Origin: Diogma glabrata
Taxonomy: Eukaryota; Arthropoda; Insecta; Diptera; Cylindrotomidae
DNA length: 64,000 bases
Reading direction: 5' to 3'
Assembly (NCBI GenBank): GCA_963693315.1
Contig: OY856186.1
Coordinates: 298,226,452 to 298,290,451 of the forward strand
Part shown: piece after piece, positions 39,346 through 51,593 of the stretch
How the letters are laid out: each line of letters begins with the position of its first letter
Position numbering within the stretch: position 1 is the stretch's first letter
Program-made: the position numbers and the translations under genes
The notes under the pieces: generated by a model
Databases searched by the model: none
What the model saw: the letters and a program-made list of their open reading frames with translations, nothing else
What the model was told of the DNA's origin: nothing

Positions 39346-41361
39346 GGGTTCCGTTTTTTATACGGAACACTATTGGTGAGAGTAAAACGTGTTTTTCACA
39401 TTATATCGATTATCTCGTAAACTATAAATGCTATGGACTTGAAATTTGGCATGCGTATAAAACTAACCTATCCACATGAAATGACGGATACAAATAAAAC
39501 TAAAGTGGTTTTCGTTTGGTTTACAGGGCTGAGATGTGAGACCTTTGAGAAAATACATTTTTCTATATATTCAAGTAGGGTATCATATGAAAGGGCTTTA
39601 TTTCAGTATTCAAAAAAAATTTATTTTGGAATTTTACACCTTACCCTTTTTTGTATAATTTTGAATAATGACGTTTTTTTCGCGTTTTCTTACTTCGATT
39701 AGCTCCGAACCTATCTGATCGAAAATTTTCAAATGTACTTGGAATGATAGAAAAATTAGTACGTTTTTAATAAACAATATAAAAAAGTGTCATATTTCCA
39801 TACTTAGATTTATTAAGGGGGTGGAAATGAGGAGGGGTAAAAACACTATTTAAAATGTCGTCAAGTGGGGTGTCATTTGAAAGAGCATTTAATTTAAAAA
39901 ACAAAGCAATTTTTTTTAGAATTTTGCGATGGCCAGGTTTTGAGTTATAGTAAAAAAAGTGCGAATTTAGACCGTTCCCCCCCCCTACGTTTCGACACTG
40001 ATTGACAGAAAAATTTGTAAAAATTCACAGAGTTAGGAAATTTGCTAAATTTTGTACGAAAACTATAGCGAAGTCTCCAATAATTATATTTCTGTGTGTT
40101 TAGAGGACCGGGGTAGAGGGGGTAAAAAAAAACTTTTTTTGACCCAAGCGAGTGGGGTGTCATTTGATAGAGCACCTAATTTGGAATTCGCTGCAATTTT
40201 TTTTAGAATTTTGCGGTGGCCAGTTTGAGTTATTGTCGAAAAAGTGCAAAGTCCAGACCGTTCCCCCCCCATGCGTTTCGACACTGATTGACAGAAAAAT
40301 TTGTAAAAATTCACAGAGTTAGGAAATTTGCTAAATTTTGTACGAAAACTATAGCGAAGTCTCCAATAACTATATTTCTGTGAGTTTAGAGGACCGGGGT
40401 AGAGGGGGTAAAAAAAAAACTTTTTTTGACCCAAGCGAGTGGGGTGTCATTTGAAAGAACACCTAATTTGGAATTCGTTGCAGTTTTTTTTAGAATTTTG
40501 CGGTGCCCAGTTTTAGAGATATTATCGAAAAAGTGCAAAGTCCTGACCGTTCCCCCCCCCCCCATGCGTTTCGACACTGGTAGACAGAAAAATTTGTAAA
40601 AATTCACAGAGTTAGGTAATTTGGTAAATTTTGTACAAAAACTATAGCGAAGTCTCCAATAATTATATTTCTGTGTGCTTAGAAGACCGGGGTAGAGGGG
40701 GTAAAAAAAAACTTTTTTTTACCCAAGCGAGTGGGGTGTCATTTGAAAGAACATCTAATTTAAAATTCGTTGCAATCTTTTTTAGAATTTTGCGATGCCC
40801 AGTTTTTGAGTTACTGTTGAAAAAGTGCAAAATTCAGACCGTCCCCCCCTCCATACGTTTCGACACTAAATGACAGAAAAATTTGGAAAATTTCACAGAG
40901 TTAGGAAATTTGGTAAGTTTTGTATGAAAACTACAGCACAGTTTTTGAGTTATGGATAAGAAAGGGCTAAATTCAGATCGTACCGCCGCCTACCTTTCGA
41001 CGATGACTGACTGAAAAATTGTGTTATTAAAAAAAAAATATTTTTAGTACGTAGCCTTTCCACACCCCTAAATTTCAACACTCGATTGACCGAAAAAATA
41101 ATCAAATTTAATCCATTTACAAGCTGGTGTACTTGAATCTTTTTTAAGTTACCAAAAACATCTATGGATAATATTTAACCTGAATTAACATTTTTTTTGC
41201 CATTTTTGATCAATGTAGATTTGATTGTAATTTACTATTGACATTTACAATTTAACATTTATTTTGTTATGTGTCTATGGTCTGAAAATATAAGGACATT
41301 ACAACACAACTTTTTGTCAATAATTTTTGATATTGTGTTCTTTTACATTCACGGAACCCTT
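39346..41361. mobile_element. Element with AGGGTTCCG termini and internal satellite
   Basis: The ends agggttccg (39346-39354) and cggaaccct (41353-41361) are inverse; a second tacggaac lies inside the left end. Gacgagcgaattttaatcgc and acttgtctgac just past the right end may be part of it. The phrase is typical of a widespread insect non-autonomous repeat (from memory). Most of the interior is a 289-bp tandem repeat. A 89-codon frame at 39433-39702 has no recognisable domain. Confidence 0.5.
39840..40975. repeat. 289-bp tandem repeat, four units plus a partial
   Basis: Marker phrase agaccgttcccccc occurs at 39969, 40255, 40544 and 40836, and degenerate at 40975, giving steps of 286, 289, 292 and 139 bp. 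Each unit contains gtggggtgtcatttgaaaga, tacgtttcgacactgattga and aactatagcgaagtctccaa. One further diverged unit lies 21 kb away at 62100-62390. Open frames here follow the repeat and are not genes. Confidence 0.9.
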
Positions 41362-41429
41362 GACGAGCGAATTTTAATCGCACTTGTCTGACTTTTTATT
41401 ATTGATATATTGTTAATATATTATCAAAA

Positions 41430-44008
41430 TGGATAGGGACAAAGAAAATATTCTTCAGCTAATTCAATTGTATGAAAACCAAGCAATATTGTGGAACCCA
41501 CAACATAAGTGGTACTTCCACAAAATTAAAAAAAGTGATGCTTGGCACGAAATAGCTGAATGTGCTAACATAAAAGTTGAAGAAGCTAAAAAAAATAAAT
41601 AGTCTTCTTGGCTTTATTACATTACTTTTTTTAGGTGCTACAGATATATACAAATCTGATTGGTTTGCCTTCAAAAACTTTAGGTTTTTAATGGACAAGG
41701 ACGAACCTCGGCGAACAATTAGTTCAGAAGAAAGAATAGTGTGTTACATAAATTATTATTAATGTAGGTATAGCTCATTGAATGCTAAATAATTCCATGG
41801 GATATGAATATAAGGTCCAATTGTACTATTTAAATTATTATTTACTTTCACTGCATAATCAATTGTTGCATAACATTCCTTTTTAAATAAAAGACAAATG
41901 TACTATTTCCTGGCAGATAACTTGAAGCTTCCTTCAATGTCGAAAACAGATGCGAGAATTAGATTTATTAACCAATGTATAATTATTATAATTACACGGC
42001 ATGAGCAAATGTATATGTATATGTATTGCCATTTTTCATTTGGATTCATAAAGAGAAATTGTAATTTACAGTTTATTTGTTTTTCAATGAATGATTGGAT
42101 TGGATTATTATTGTTCGTGCACTATTAACATCTAGTTTTGAAAATTCAAATCCTTCTTTACTTTCAACACACTAATTTTCATATTTCCCATTATAACATA
42201 ATGAATTATTCATAAATATACCATTTTTAAATAATTTTTATTTTAAGTACTAATTTAACATTTTTTAAAAGACAAACATAATAAGAGAATTTTTTAAATA
42301 TTTGATGAAATTTGGAAAAACAAACTTTATTCAAAAAAAGAAAAACCAGAACTCTATATAAAGCTAATTTATTTTTTAATAAATTCGTGCCTACTAAAAT
42401 ATTGAAAAATTTTTAATTTAAATGTACGCCACATAGGAATTGATTAGGTGCATAGCGTTAAGCATAGTTAGATTTCCAAGGAACTGCTCCGGTAGTGGTA
42501 AAGCACTCAGCAAATTCCTCTCTGATTTCTCGTGCATGTTCTGTCGCTCTACGTGGAACATTTGGGAAGTTCTGAAGTCCACTTGCACTTTGTGATTGTC
42601 TCCAACTGCCTTCTACTATACGCCCTTCTACCTCTAAGTCTAAAGCACCTTGAGGAATATAAGTATTTCTGGATGTTTTACTACTCTTTAAATAATTATG
42701 TAAGCATATGATGGCCATAACCACTACCTCAGCCTTTTCGGGTGATAATAGAAGAGGCTTTCTAAGACTCTGAACACTGATGAAATGATCCCAAAAAGCG
42801 TTTTCCGCCACTCTTCGCCCTCGGCTCAACCTGTAATTAAAAAATCTTTCCTTTGATCGTTTTTGATATATTCCTCCGTATGGTTTCATGATGGTTTCAG
42901 TCAGAGCAAATGCTTTGTCACCAATAATGACGTAAGGAGTTTTCTTCTGCCTTCCCGGAAGGGTTTTTTTTGGAGGGGGTAGCCCCAATGTGTGATTTTC
43001 AATTCGTTGATGAAGTACGGTATTTTTGCACACGCCTCAATCTGAAATCCTACCTTGGCACCCAATGTCCACAAACAAAAAATTATAGTTGATGCCAACA
43101 AGGGCAAACAGTACTATACTAAAAAAGCCCTTATAGTTAATAAATTCACTACCACTATTAAATGGTGCTTGTAGGGTTACATGCTTTCCATCTAGAGCCC
43201 CAAGACAATTTGGGTACTGCCAAATATCTTCAAAGTCTTGGGTCACTTTCAACCAGTCGTCAGAAGTTTCTGGCATCTGAAAACAAAAGAACATCACGTT
43301 GTTAAAAAATAGAAATACATACTCGTCATAATGTAATATTTAAATTAATTCATTTTCCTTTTTTATATTTATTTTTAGGAAACTGAGTCTGCTGAAATAA
43401 CAGATATTGATTCGAATAGTATGTTGGTTCCGCCAGAACCACAATGCACCTCCAGGAATAAAGATTATTTTACAAAATCTTCGAAAGCATCTAGGCCAAA
43501 AAGAATGCGCAGAGCAGTTGATGTAGAAGAAGATCCCCGTATCACAATGGCATTTGAAATGTTGCAGAAACCTGCAGAAAAAGAAGATGCTACAACAATG
43601 TATGTAAAATATATGGCAGAGAAATTAAATCAATTCGATCCCATAACTAAATCCGTTTTAATTCAAAAATTTCATAATTTGATTTTTGAAGCTGAATTGA
43701 GCATGTTTTCAGTCATTGAAAACGAAGATTATGAATTCTTCACATTGAATGCTGAACATTTACAATCCAATGCTCTAAATAGTCCGTCATCTACGTCCAC
43801 TGAAACATCAAATAAAAGGAGTGGTCCCCGCCAATTTTTTTACTCTCCAACCTCGCCATTTTCTCCTGTTGAACCCGCAGATCATATTTTGACTAATAAC
43901 GGTTCTCATAACTATGACATTTGTACACAGTCAATGCCTTCAACGTCCAATGCAACCACTGAAAGCACTTTGCCTGCATTAAATGAATACCTCATTTTTA
44001 AAAACTAA
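41430..44008 (+). pseudogene. PIF/Harbinger second gene: MADF/BESS-type DNA-binding protein (three exons)
   Basis: Exon 1 (41430-about 41600) reads MDRDKENILQLIQLYENQAI, LWNPQHKWY, AWHEIAECANIKVEEAKK, the MADF domain; a one-base slip in an A-run moves the frame to INSLLG. Exon 2, after tttttttag, reads GATDIYKSDWFAFKNFRFLM and KDEPRRTISSE (about 41637-41735), the MADF C-terminal part. Exon 3 starts after tttttag at 43379 and is open to 44008 (630 bp), with KRMRRAVDVEEDPRITMAFE and a BESS-like DPITKSVLIQKFHNLIFEAE. PIF/Harbinger elements usually carry a Myb/SANT- or MADF-like partner that helps the transposase reach nucleus and DNA. Exon 3 lies opposite an intron of the transposase gene. Confidence 0.7.
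41762..42450. other. Intron/intergenic part of the Harbinger element
   Basis: AT-rich with no gene. It lies in the long intron of the MADF gene and beyond the 3' end of the transposase. Confidence 0.5.
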
Positions 44009-44609
44009 AATAATTATATTTTATTTTTCAATTCCTTACATTTACATTTTTGAAATGTTAAAGCTTTATTTTAATTGTTATTATTTTAAATAATTTGAAA
44101 TGTTGTTGGTATATGTTCTTACTTTTATATTGTAACTATAAATTAATAAAAAAAATTATATAAATTAATGGTTGACAATTACTCACCTTAATGTAATCCT
44201 TTAAACTTCTGGAATAATGAGAGAAATACTTTGTTTCCATATTTTAAAAAGATATTGCAGACTAACATATGAATCGCCTGTTGCTAAAAATCTTAAGGTC
44301 AGTGCCAATTTTTCCTTCACAGATATGGATTCTCTAAATTTAGTGTTTTTTTTTTTAAATTTTTGGCCCAATCAAGCTTATAAATAGTTCAAAATCTGCT
44401 ACAGATACGCGCAAAAATTTTTTGAAATGACCATTAGTTTCATCCAGGCCTAGAATAGTCAATAAGCGATCTCGACCTTCATTCCTTCTGTGTTTATACA
44501 AATCTTTTATCCAGTACCGCCGTTTTCCATTTTTATTCTCCTTTTTGTAAAGCAAATGATGCAAAATAATAAATGCAGCACTCTTTTTCTTTAAAATTAA
44601 CTGCGACAT
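42458..44609 (-). pseudogene. PIF/Harbinger transposase (HARBI1-like), interrupted
   Basis: Minus strand. Exon 1 from 44609 (MSQLILKKKSAAFIILHHLL, then VADFELFISLIGPKI) is broken by an indel in an A-run near 44350. It continues FRESISVKEKLALTLRFLAT and GDSYVSLQYLFKI, has a small frame-shifting loss near 44205, and ends SLKDYIK at a gtgagt donor (about 44186). After an intron of about 0.9 kb the second exon starts at cag|MPETSDDWLKV (about 43277). It contains NCLGALDGKHV (first catalytic Asp), NYKGFFSIVLFALV and GCQGRISD, then a TGA where Gly is expected, then YVIIGDKAF (second Asp), NYRLSRGRRVAENAFW (Glu) and MAIICLHNYL, ending at 42458. The DDE residues are all present. At least two frameshifts and one nonsense codon disable the copy. 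Confidence 0.85.
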
Positions 44610-44984
44610 GATTCAATTCAAATTTCGATAGTCTTATTGGGAAGTGGAAGAAATTCAAAATGACTTAAGTGAATTATGATTGGAGGAAAAAAGCGAAAAC
44701 TAACTTAACTTTGCCGTTATAAACAGTGTTAGTTAAAAGTATTTCTTTTGTTTTACTTTGTAAAAATACTTTACGAAATATTCCGGTTTCACAAGTTCAA
44801 CTATCTAGACCGGTAGGGGAGTACAGTGTTTCATTTTAAGTAGATTTCATATAAAAATTTACCTTTTGCAATGTGCCTCATTCCTTGTATGTGCCAAGAT
44901 AAGGTTCCACTTCCCAAATCCAGGCATTCCAAAACTCAATCAACGGAAACGTTTTAACACCTCATTAAACACCATCATTAAAGA

Positions 44985-46600
44985 ATGCTGAAACGGAAAA
45001 GAGATATCAAAACCATATTGCTGAACCATTGGAGAAATCAGAAACCATTAATGGAGATGTCGATAAGTCATGGTATTTGCTCAAAGATGATGTTTTAAGC
45101 GCTGCTGAGGGAATACTTGGACGACCACAGAACCACTCCCAGAAGCCATGGATGGATCAAGCATGCCTTGACGCTATTCAATACAAAAGAGATTGCTATC
45201 TGAAGTGTCTACAAGGACGCAAAGCCAGGTCCACGAAGGAGAACTATAAACTGGCAAGACAAGCCGTTACAAAGCTATGTAGACGAACGAAGAGAGAATG
45301 GTGGAAGAGACAGTGTGAGGAGGTTGAGAGCTTCAATAAGGAACATCAATCGCGTAACTTCTTTCAACAGGTTAAAACCTTAAAGAAGGGCCCTCAAACT
45401 AGATCGACAGCGATTCAAAACGAAGATGGGGAGCTTAAAAATATTTTAGATACTTGGGCCGCATATTTTGAGAATCTTCTCAACTTAAATGACAAGCAAC
45501 AAGTCGGTCGACGAGCAAAGCTTATTCGTGCGATAAAGATACATGTAGACGAACCAACCAAAGAGGAATTCGAAGCGGCGCTGTCAAAATTAAAACGCAA
45601 TAAAGGCACCTGGTATCAACGATATAACATCCGAAATGATTGTACATGGTGGTGAAACTCTATCCTTAAGATTGTTTGAACTTGTTCAAATGATCTGGAG
45701 GACTGAAACCATGCCACAGGACTGGAACTCAGCTATGCTGATACCAATCCATAAAAAGGGTAATCGCCTACAATGTGCAAACTACAGAGGAACTACTCTC
45801 CTCTGCACAGCCTATAAGATCTTTTTCTACATTTTGCTATCAAAAATCAATCCTTTTGCTGAACAACTGTTGGGAGAATATCAGTGTGGCTTCCGGCGGG
45901 GCCGAGATACCACCGATGCACTTTTCTCGATAAGGATGATTTTGGAAAAGTGCCGAGAGCTCAACATACCTGTGCACCAAGTCTTCATCGATTTCAGGCA
46001 GTCCTACGACTCTCTCGAACGAGAGACATGGTCTGCTCTGGTGTCGATCGGAATACCTGGTAAACTGGTATTACTATGCAAAATGACAGTACAGAATTCT
46101 CAATGCTGTGTACGAGTAGAGAACGAAATATCAAAGTTTTTTAAAGTAAAGTCGACTCCGGTTTGAGACAAGGTGATGCTATCTCTCCTATACTTTTTAA
46201 TTTAGCCTTGGAATATGTGTGCCGTCAAAAGAAACTACCGACTAACAACAATATCTTGTCAATAAACTCAGTACAGATGATCTCGTACACTGATGATGTT
46301 GTCATCCTCGGCCGAAGTGAAGCTGTTATGAGAGAGACTTTCAAGTCGCATGAGAGTGGTGCTAGAAAAATTGGTCTGCAAATTAACTACAATAAAACCA
46401 AACATATGAATGTTTCTAGAGAGGCTGAGAAGAAAGATTTGATGTGCGGCGATGACGAATTGACGGAGTTGAATCTTTTAAATATTTGGGATCAATGCTT
46501 GACTCAAACAACAGCATACTTACAGATATAAAAGCTCAAATCGCTGCAGGTAATCGAACGCATTTAAAAATAAATTTTTATTTTTGCATTCTGGATCAAG
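44985..46600 (+). pseudogene. RTE-like LINE ORF2, at least three frameshifts
   Basis: Opens with ETEKRYQNHIAEPLE, DDVLSAAEGILGRPQ and a linker (KRTKREWWKRQCEE, DTWAAYFENLLN). RT begins LSKLKRNK; a one-base insertion near 45605 shifts it, and the next frame continues INDITSEMIVHGGETLSLRL, IPIHKKGNRLQCANYRGTTL and FRRGRDTTDALFSIR. Motif A is VFIDFRQSYDSLER. A second slip near 46155 precedes LRQGDAISPILFNLALEYV (motif B) and SYTDDVVILGRSE (motif C, YTDD for the usual YADD). A third slip near 46470 precedes ESFKYLGSMLDSNNS and DIKAQIAAGNR. The FIDF..A.DS..R...W....LGIP and NLALE phrases are those of RTE-type proteins common in insects. The endonuclease is missing, so the copy is 5' truncated. Confidence 0.85.
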
Positions 46601-48235
46601 CTCTAGTATCGATTTCGGACAGATTAGAAGCTCTTCGAGCTCTACAATAAAATGTTTCGATTCAGTACAATATGCACAAAAATACCAGACGAAATGTTTT
46701 TAATAGATTGTAAAGTTTTGCTTGTAAAATTGTAAAATTAAAATACCTGCATAATTTTAATTTCGTTAAAGAAATCAATATGTACGGGCAAAATGGAACC
46801 TGAAAATATTCTGTACTATATTGAAAAATTATAAGAATTTTATTAAGATTAAAACTGGGTCTGGAGAAAGTACGTTTTCAAAAGAAAAATTATCTGAGAT
46901 CAACGATGCTACAAGAACGTCTTGTAAGCTTAGTTTTAATAGCAATTGACCATCAGATGGTTGATAATTTAGAAATGCTTCACGTAGTATTTGAATTCGC
47001 GCTGCAAAAACTCAGGAAAGCATATTTTATGTAAAATGTTAAAAAAAATCATCAAAACTATTTTCAGATATATAAACTTACTAAAATTGTATGCAATCTA
47101 CACAATTTGGCTAGGGGGCCGAAAATATTACGCGACGCGAGCGGTCGTGTATGGTCGGTCGGTCCTGGTCACATCTCTAGATTTAAGGTAGCTGATATAA
47201 TTCAAGTTGTGAGCGGTTTACATTCAGAACATATTAAATTTAATTACAGATTTTATCAAAGCTGTGTGAGCTATGCTTGTCATTTTTGACTAAAAATAAA
47301 GTTTTTGTTATTACTTTAAGTTGAAAAAGCCGGCAACTAGCAAATTTAAGTTCCTATAATACCTAGGTTTTCAGGCATTAAAATAGTAATTTGTGTAACT
47401 AGAACAAAAAGACCGCTTTTTCGGACGTGTCTGAATTTTCAGAAAAGCACTTTTTGTTCGAGAAACACATTCTGATTTATTACGACATTTTCATTCAATA
47501 ATGCTATAAATTTATGTTATAAATTGAAATTGTGTATTTATTTTTATATGGATTATATTTTTAGTTATAACTTTGTTTATTTTTTCGAAAAACTTATTTT
47601 ATTATGATTTTGAGAGAAAAAAAATTGTCATGGATCGATTAATATACAAAAAACTTTTTAATAAATTGATACTATAAAAGATACTAAATATTTGTTTATT
47701 TTTTAAACAACTTATTTCGTAAAATAAAAAAATATTTGTCATGACTGCAACAATTTTTTTTATAAATTAATGTCATTAAAAACTACAAACTTTTTTTGAA
47801 GTGAAAACTTCTTTAGGCACGTTGTGCAATTTTGTATGGGGAAAATTTATATATTGGAGTTATCATTTTCTCGCATCACGAAAATATTTTTAAATATAAA
47901 ATATGCACCTCTATCCGTTGGTAACGTTTCAAATTGCAATATGGATTTGGCCTAAATGTTGATAATTATTTAATATGGTTTTTATTTATATATCGATTTA
48001 TACGGAATTAGTTTGCTTTGATCAATGTTTTTTTGTTGAACATAATTTTTATGAGATTGAAAAATGAAAGCATAATCTGAAACAATTACATTTGTATATC
48101 AAAATTATATGTATTGGAATTTAACACATCATGATGTTACAAATTTTATCATCTACACCAAATATGTTGTTGGGTATGTAATACATGTTTCTAAGTGAAG
48201 ATAGTTGATAACATTATATTATATTGATTTAAAAT
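46600..48235. other. AT-rich DNA, no gene seen
   Basis: Only short random frames. A small G+C-rich island (gcgacgcgagcggtcgtgta, about 47130) overlaps two short frames with no recognisable domain. Confidence 0.5.
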
Positions 48236-48301
48236 TTAAAACGATTTTATTTAGCGTATGGTTTTTATGACACATTAAAAAACAAAAATAAAACTTAAAA
48301 T

Positions 48302-48328
48302 AGGTAGATTTTTCTATGAAATCTACCT
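48302..48328 (-). other. LINE family A 3' UTR stem-loop, copy 2
   Basis: Stem aggtagattt / aaatctacct, loop ttctatg; only the loop differs from the copy at 6014-6040. Confidence 0.8.
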
Positions 48329-48441
48329 AAAACAGAACATGAATACACATTCAATGAGCTTACAATCAGTTTGATTGCGCGTCTTTAAGTAAAAAAGTCA
48401 AAAGTAAAATATATTTGAGCATTGGGCAGTACATTTGAACA

Positions 48442-49175
48442 TTAGATGTTTCCATCGAGTGAGTCTATCCATGCTACTACACCGGGAGTTGCCAAATGGA
48501 TGTCTGAGATGTCGCCATTGTACCGTCGAATTAAACACACAGTTTCAATGTGTTTTATGGTTTGTTGTGGAGCGCCGCAGTCACATTGAGGGGACTCTGA
48601 AATTCCCCACTCGTAGAAAGAATCAGCACAACGTTCGTTCTTATTCGGTTTAGTGTAGTCCATGTATGACGTGGCAAATCGAAACCAAGTTGGGTAGAAG
48701 TCGGGTTAGTAATAAAAAGCCCAAGTGTATTGTAATGATGCCAGGAGGTGTCCCAGGCATCCAAGATATTAAAATTAGTTGCCAGCAGGTTGCTGGCACT
48801 TTTATGTGGAGGCTTTCTTGACTTCAATCGACAACGAGTATGGTCGCCGTAATATTCTTGCAAGGGTAACGTGATGTTGTTGGTTACCTTTTTATGTTCA
48901 CGCATGAGCGCATGTGAGAGTCTGAGTGCAGGTTGAGCGATATTGCTTAATACAGGGAGCCAAGATAAAGGAGGAGACCTGATAGTACCACATAAAGTAC
49001 GCATCGTGGCATGCAGCTGGCAGTCAACTTTTTGAGTATGTGTGCTATTCAACCAGACTGGTGCGCCGTACCCAGCCACTGAGTAAACCGGACTTAGAGC
49101 AGTTGTGCGGAGGGTAGCTGGAGTAGCACCCCATGTCGAGCCTGCCAGTTTGTGCAATATATATCTCGTTTTAAG
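48442..49175 (-). pseudogene. LINE family A ORF2, C-terminal region
   Basis: Reads KTRYILHKLAGSTWGATPAT, LSPVYSVAGYGAPVWLNSTH, MRTLCGTIRSPPLSWLPVLS and CRLKSRKPPHKS. After a frame change near 48600 it continues KNERCADSFYEWGISESPQC, DCGAPQQTIKHIETVC and AWIDSLDGN, then a stop. The Leu-Ala-Gly-x-x-Trp-Gly start and the WG...SP.C.CG...QT..HI...C zinc-type tail are typical of the post-RT part of BS/jockey-like arthropod LINEs. The catalytic RT core is not present because of 5' truncation. Confidence 0.75.
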
Positions 49176-49421
49176 TTTTTTTTTTCAACTTAAAACGATT
49201 ATATCGATTTAAACCTCAAAATTACGATACGGAATTCGCACAAATACTATACAAAGAAGCATAGCTTATGTATGATTAAACATGGATGGCAATCATGGAT
49301 GGCAAACATGATGAATAACCTAATTAAAAATGGTGGCACGTAGCCGATAGTGATTTGCAAACGGTAACATTTAATACTTAGATTTGTAAAATTTAAAATT
49401 GTTGATCTATGGGTGTGACAA

Positions 49422-49590
49422 CCCCGCGTAATTTATTCCCTGCTATTGCCATATAAGTTAACTTTAGATATCGTATACCACTGGCAACAGCAGTGAGATA
49501 TCACTAGCCAAAGTGATATCTTAGGGCTACTGGCGGATGAAGTTTTTTTAATCAACGATAGCATCCCTTAGTCTTAGTTATGGAATATTC
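49422..49590. repeat. Dispersed repeat of unknown class (partner at 56785-56960)
   Basis: Shares gacaaccccgcg, cctgctattg/cctgctatta, agtgatatctta/tgtgatatcata and cagttatgg-type phrases in the same order with 56785-56960. About 170 bp, G+C above background, no coding. Confidence 0.6.
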
Positions 49591-49596
49591 TTTGAT

Positions 49597-49710
49597 GATA
49601 ACACGTTATTTTTTTAATAAAATGTGTTTGGTAGTAGAAATTACAATGTGTGTCACAACAACACATAAAAACCTTTTAAGAACAAGGTCCTACAAAAACA
49701 TGCTTTTTAA
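49597..49710 (-). mobile_element. LINE family B 3'-end fragment
   Basis: aataaaatgtgtttggtag, tgtgtcacaacaacacataaa and ccttttaagaacaaggtcct match the 3' terminus of the family B copy at 58985. Minus orientation. Confidence 0.65.
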
Positions 49711-50129
49711 GGTTTTGATAGACGCAAATTTTTTATATGATATGTTTTGATTATTTTAAATATAAAAATGTATATAATAGTTGCTTGGAATGCTGATAGA
49801 TGTGAAACCCAGAATAATTTTAATGATTTTAATTTAAAAATTTTGAAATTTTCATTTGCAATGCTACAATAATTGGAAGATACAAAAAAACACAGCTATT
49901 TCACAGTTTTAAGTTTTCACTTCTGTCGGCAGTCCTCAAGACTGCCTTCTTTTTTTGATAGATGGGGCATACTATGCAGTCTCGATATATTATATCGAGC
50001 GGCCATAAAGTTTAATAGCCGTACAAAATAGTAAATTATTTAATTAGGAGCTAAAGTGCTACTTTTTATATCAGGTCTATAGTTTGTTGACAATTATAGA
50101 CGAAACACAAAAAGTCACTTTAGTACCGA
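49711..50129. other. AT-rich DNA, no gene
   Basis: Contains the short palindrome ctcgatatattatatcgag (about 49981). Confidence 0.5.
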
Positions 50130-50420
50130 ATTAAATACACTATTCTTTCGGCAAACGTAAATTTTTTGTAAATATGACAATAATACATCAAAATTTTTAT
50201 AAATATGATTTATTATCCTCATAATTGCGTCCAAAAAGTAAAAAACATTAAAATTTTTATAAACTATATAAAAAATAAAATTTTTTATCAAAATTTCATA
50301 ATCCAAACAAAATATTTGCTATTTTTTGTTGTCATAATTATACAATAATTCAAAATTTCTTAATCCAATCAAAATATTGGTTATTTTTTGTTGTCATAGT
50401 TATACAATTTGTTAAAAAAT
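50130..50420. repeat. AT-rich dispersed repeat (partner at 258-560)
   Basis: The unit ending attttttgttgtcataattat is itself partly duplicated here (about 50290-50345 and 50345-50410). Confidence 0.55.
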
Positions 50421-50450
50421 AACAAATATTATTCATAATCTCATGTCGTT

Positions 50451-50555
50451 ACTTTTGCTGTCGCCGTTAAAATATGGGAAACTTTTGCTGTCGCCGTAAA
50501 AATATGGGAAACTTTTCTGCCGCCGTAAAAATTTGAGTTATTTTTTCTGCCCCTG
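50451..50555. repeat. 30-bp tandem repeat, ~3.5 copies
   Basis: acttttgctgtcgccgtaaa followed by aatatgggaa starts at 50451, 50481 and 50511, then decays. Confidence 0.85.
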
Positions 50556-50827
50556 TCTGACTTTAACCTTCTCCCTAGCGGCAGTAAAGTTCAATTTTAC
50601 AGCAGTTTACCGAAAACATATTTAATTTTAAAACAAACACATTAACTTAGAGCCCAGATTTCTATTTTGCACTCTAAAATATTTACAGTGTTTTACAGCA
50701 TTTACAGAAAGCACTTTATGGTGAACCGAATTAAAAAATAAAACAGATATATATTTTTAAACACAAAAAATTTTAATGGTTTTAAGAAAAATTTATCAAA
50801 TTTTTCACAACAGTCATAAAAGAAAAC

Positions 50828-51311
50828 CGAAAAAACCGCGAAAAAATCGTTATTTTTTCAAATTTTGGCGATCATAACCTTAAGGACTAGTTTTTTCTTT
50901 ATACTTTCTTAGGACGGTTGGTTTTAAAGTAGGCTAAATTTGCTACAATATGATACTAGAATTGTCTCTGTAGACCCAATAGTTTCCGAGATTGAGCCTT
51001 TCAAAGTTTATCATTTTTTTAACTTCGCAATATTTCGCAATATTTTGCAATATTTTAGACATTATTTTAGTCACTCGAAAACTCATTCAGAACGACAGAA
51101 TTGCAAAAAATTGCGAATTTCGAAAAAATGATAAACTTTGAACTGCTTAATCTCGGAAACTATTGAGTCTACAGAGACAGTTCTAGTATCATATTGTAGC
51201 AAATTTAGTCTACTTTAAAACCGTCCTACGAAAGTATAAAGAAAAAACTAGTCCTTTAGGGTTATAATCGCCAAAATTTGAAAAAATAACGATTTTTTCG
51301 CGGTTTTTTCG
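50828..51311. repeat. 484-bp near-palindrome (long fold-back)
   Basis: Outer ends cgaaaaaaccgcgaaaaaat and its inverse are perfect. Arms of about 200 bp pair almost throughout (actagttttttctttatact, aatttgctacaatatgatac and aatagtttccgagatt each recur inverted), around a spacer of about 80 bp. No coding and no clear TSD. A transcript would form a very long hairpin. Confidence 0.9.
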
Positions 51312-51465
51312 ATTTTTGACAAAGTTGCGTTCGGCGCTCGAGGTCACAAATTTGGATTATTCATTAGGCCAACATCATAAACAAGTCTGCAAAAAATCAG
51401 AACTACCGGATTTGACGCATACTGTGATGCATAATGTTACTGGACTATTATGCATTTGTTATAAA

Positions 51466-51593
51466 AAATAGTGTGTATTACTAGTGCAAATGCGTTTTCC
51501 AAACGCGAGTTATAGCTGCACTCCCTACGGTCGTGCTGAAAACTAACTCTTGTTTGGAAAACGCATTCGCACTTGTAATACAATCTACTATTT
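51466..51593. repeat. 128-bp fold-back
   Basis: The left arm gtattactagtgcaaatgcg and ttttccaaacgcgagtta pair with taactcttgtttggaaaa and cgcattcgcacttgtaatac. Outer aatagtgt/tctactatt also partly pair. Cognate words (ttttcaaacgcttgtgaagt) recur at about 51826. Confidence 0.8.

Larger units (their letters stand above)
48247..49189 (-). mobile_element. LINE family A, copy 2 (5' truncated, 943 bp)
   Basis: Flanked by the 11-bp duplication ttaaaacgatt (48236-48246 and 49190-49200). Oriented with its 3' end at 48247 (minus strand ...accatacgctaaa). Contains the RT C-terminal region and a 3' UTR of about 190 bp with the family stem-loop (48302-48328). Confidence 0.88.

Noticed and set aside
39433..40873. 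Several 70-116-codon frames around the 289-bp repeat
   Set aside because: They repeat with the satellite unit on either strand and encode no domain; products of poly-C/poly-A rich repeat sequence.
44820..44984. Endonuclease part of the RTE-like LINE
   Set aside because: No GDFN- or SDH-type motif could be read upstream of 44985 in any frame.
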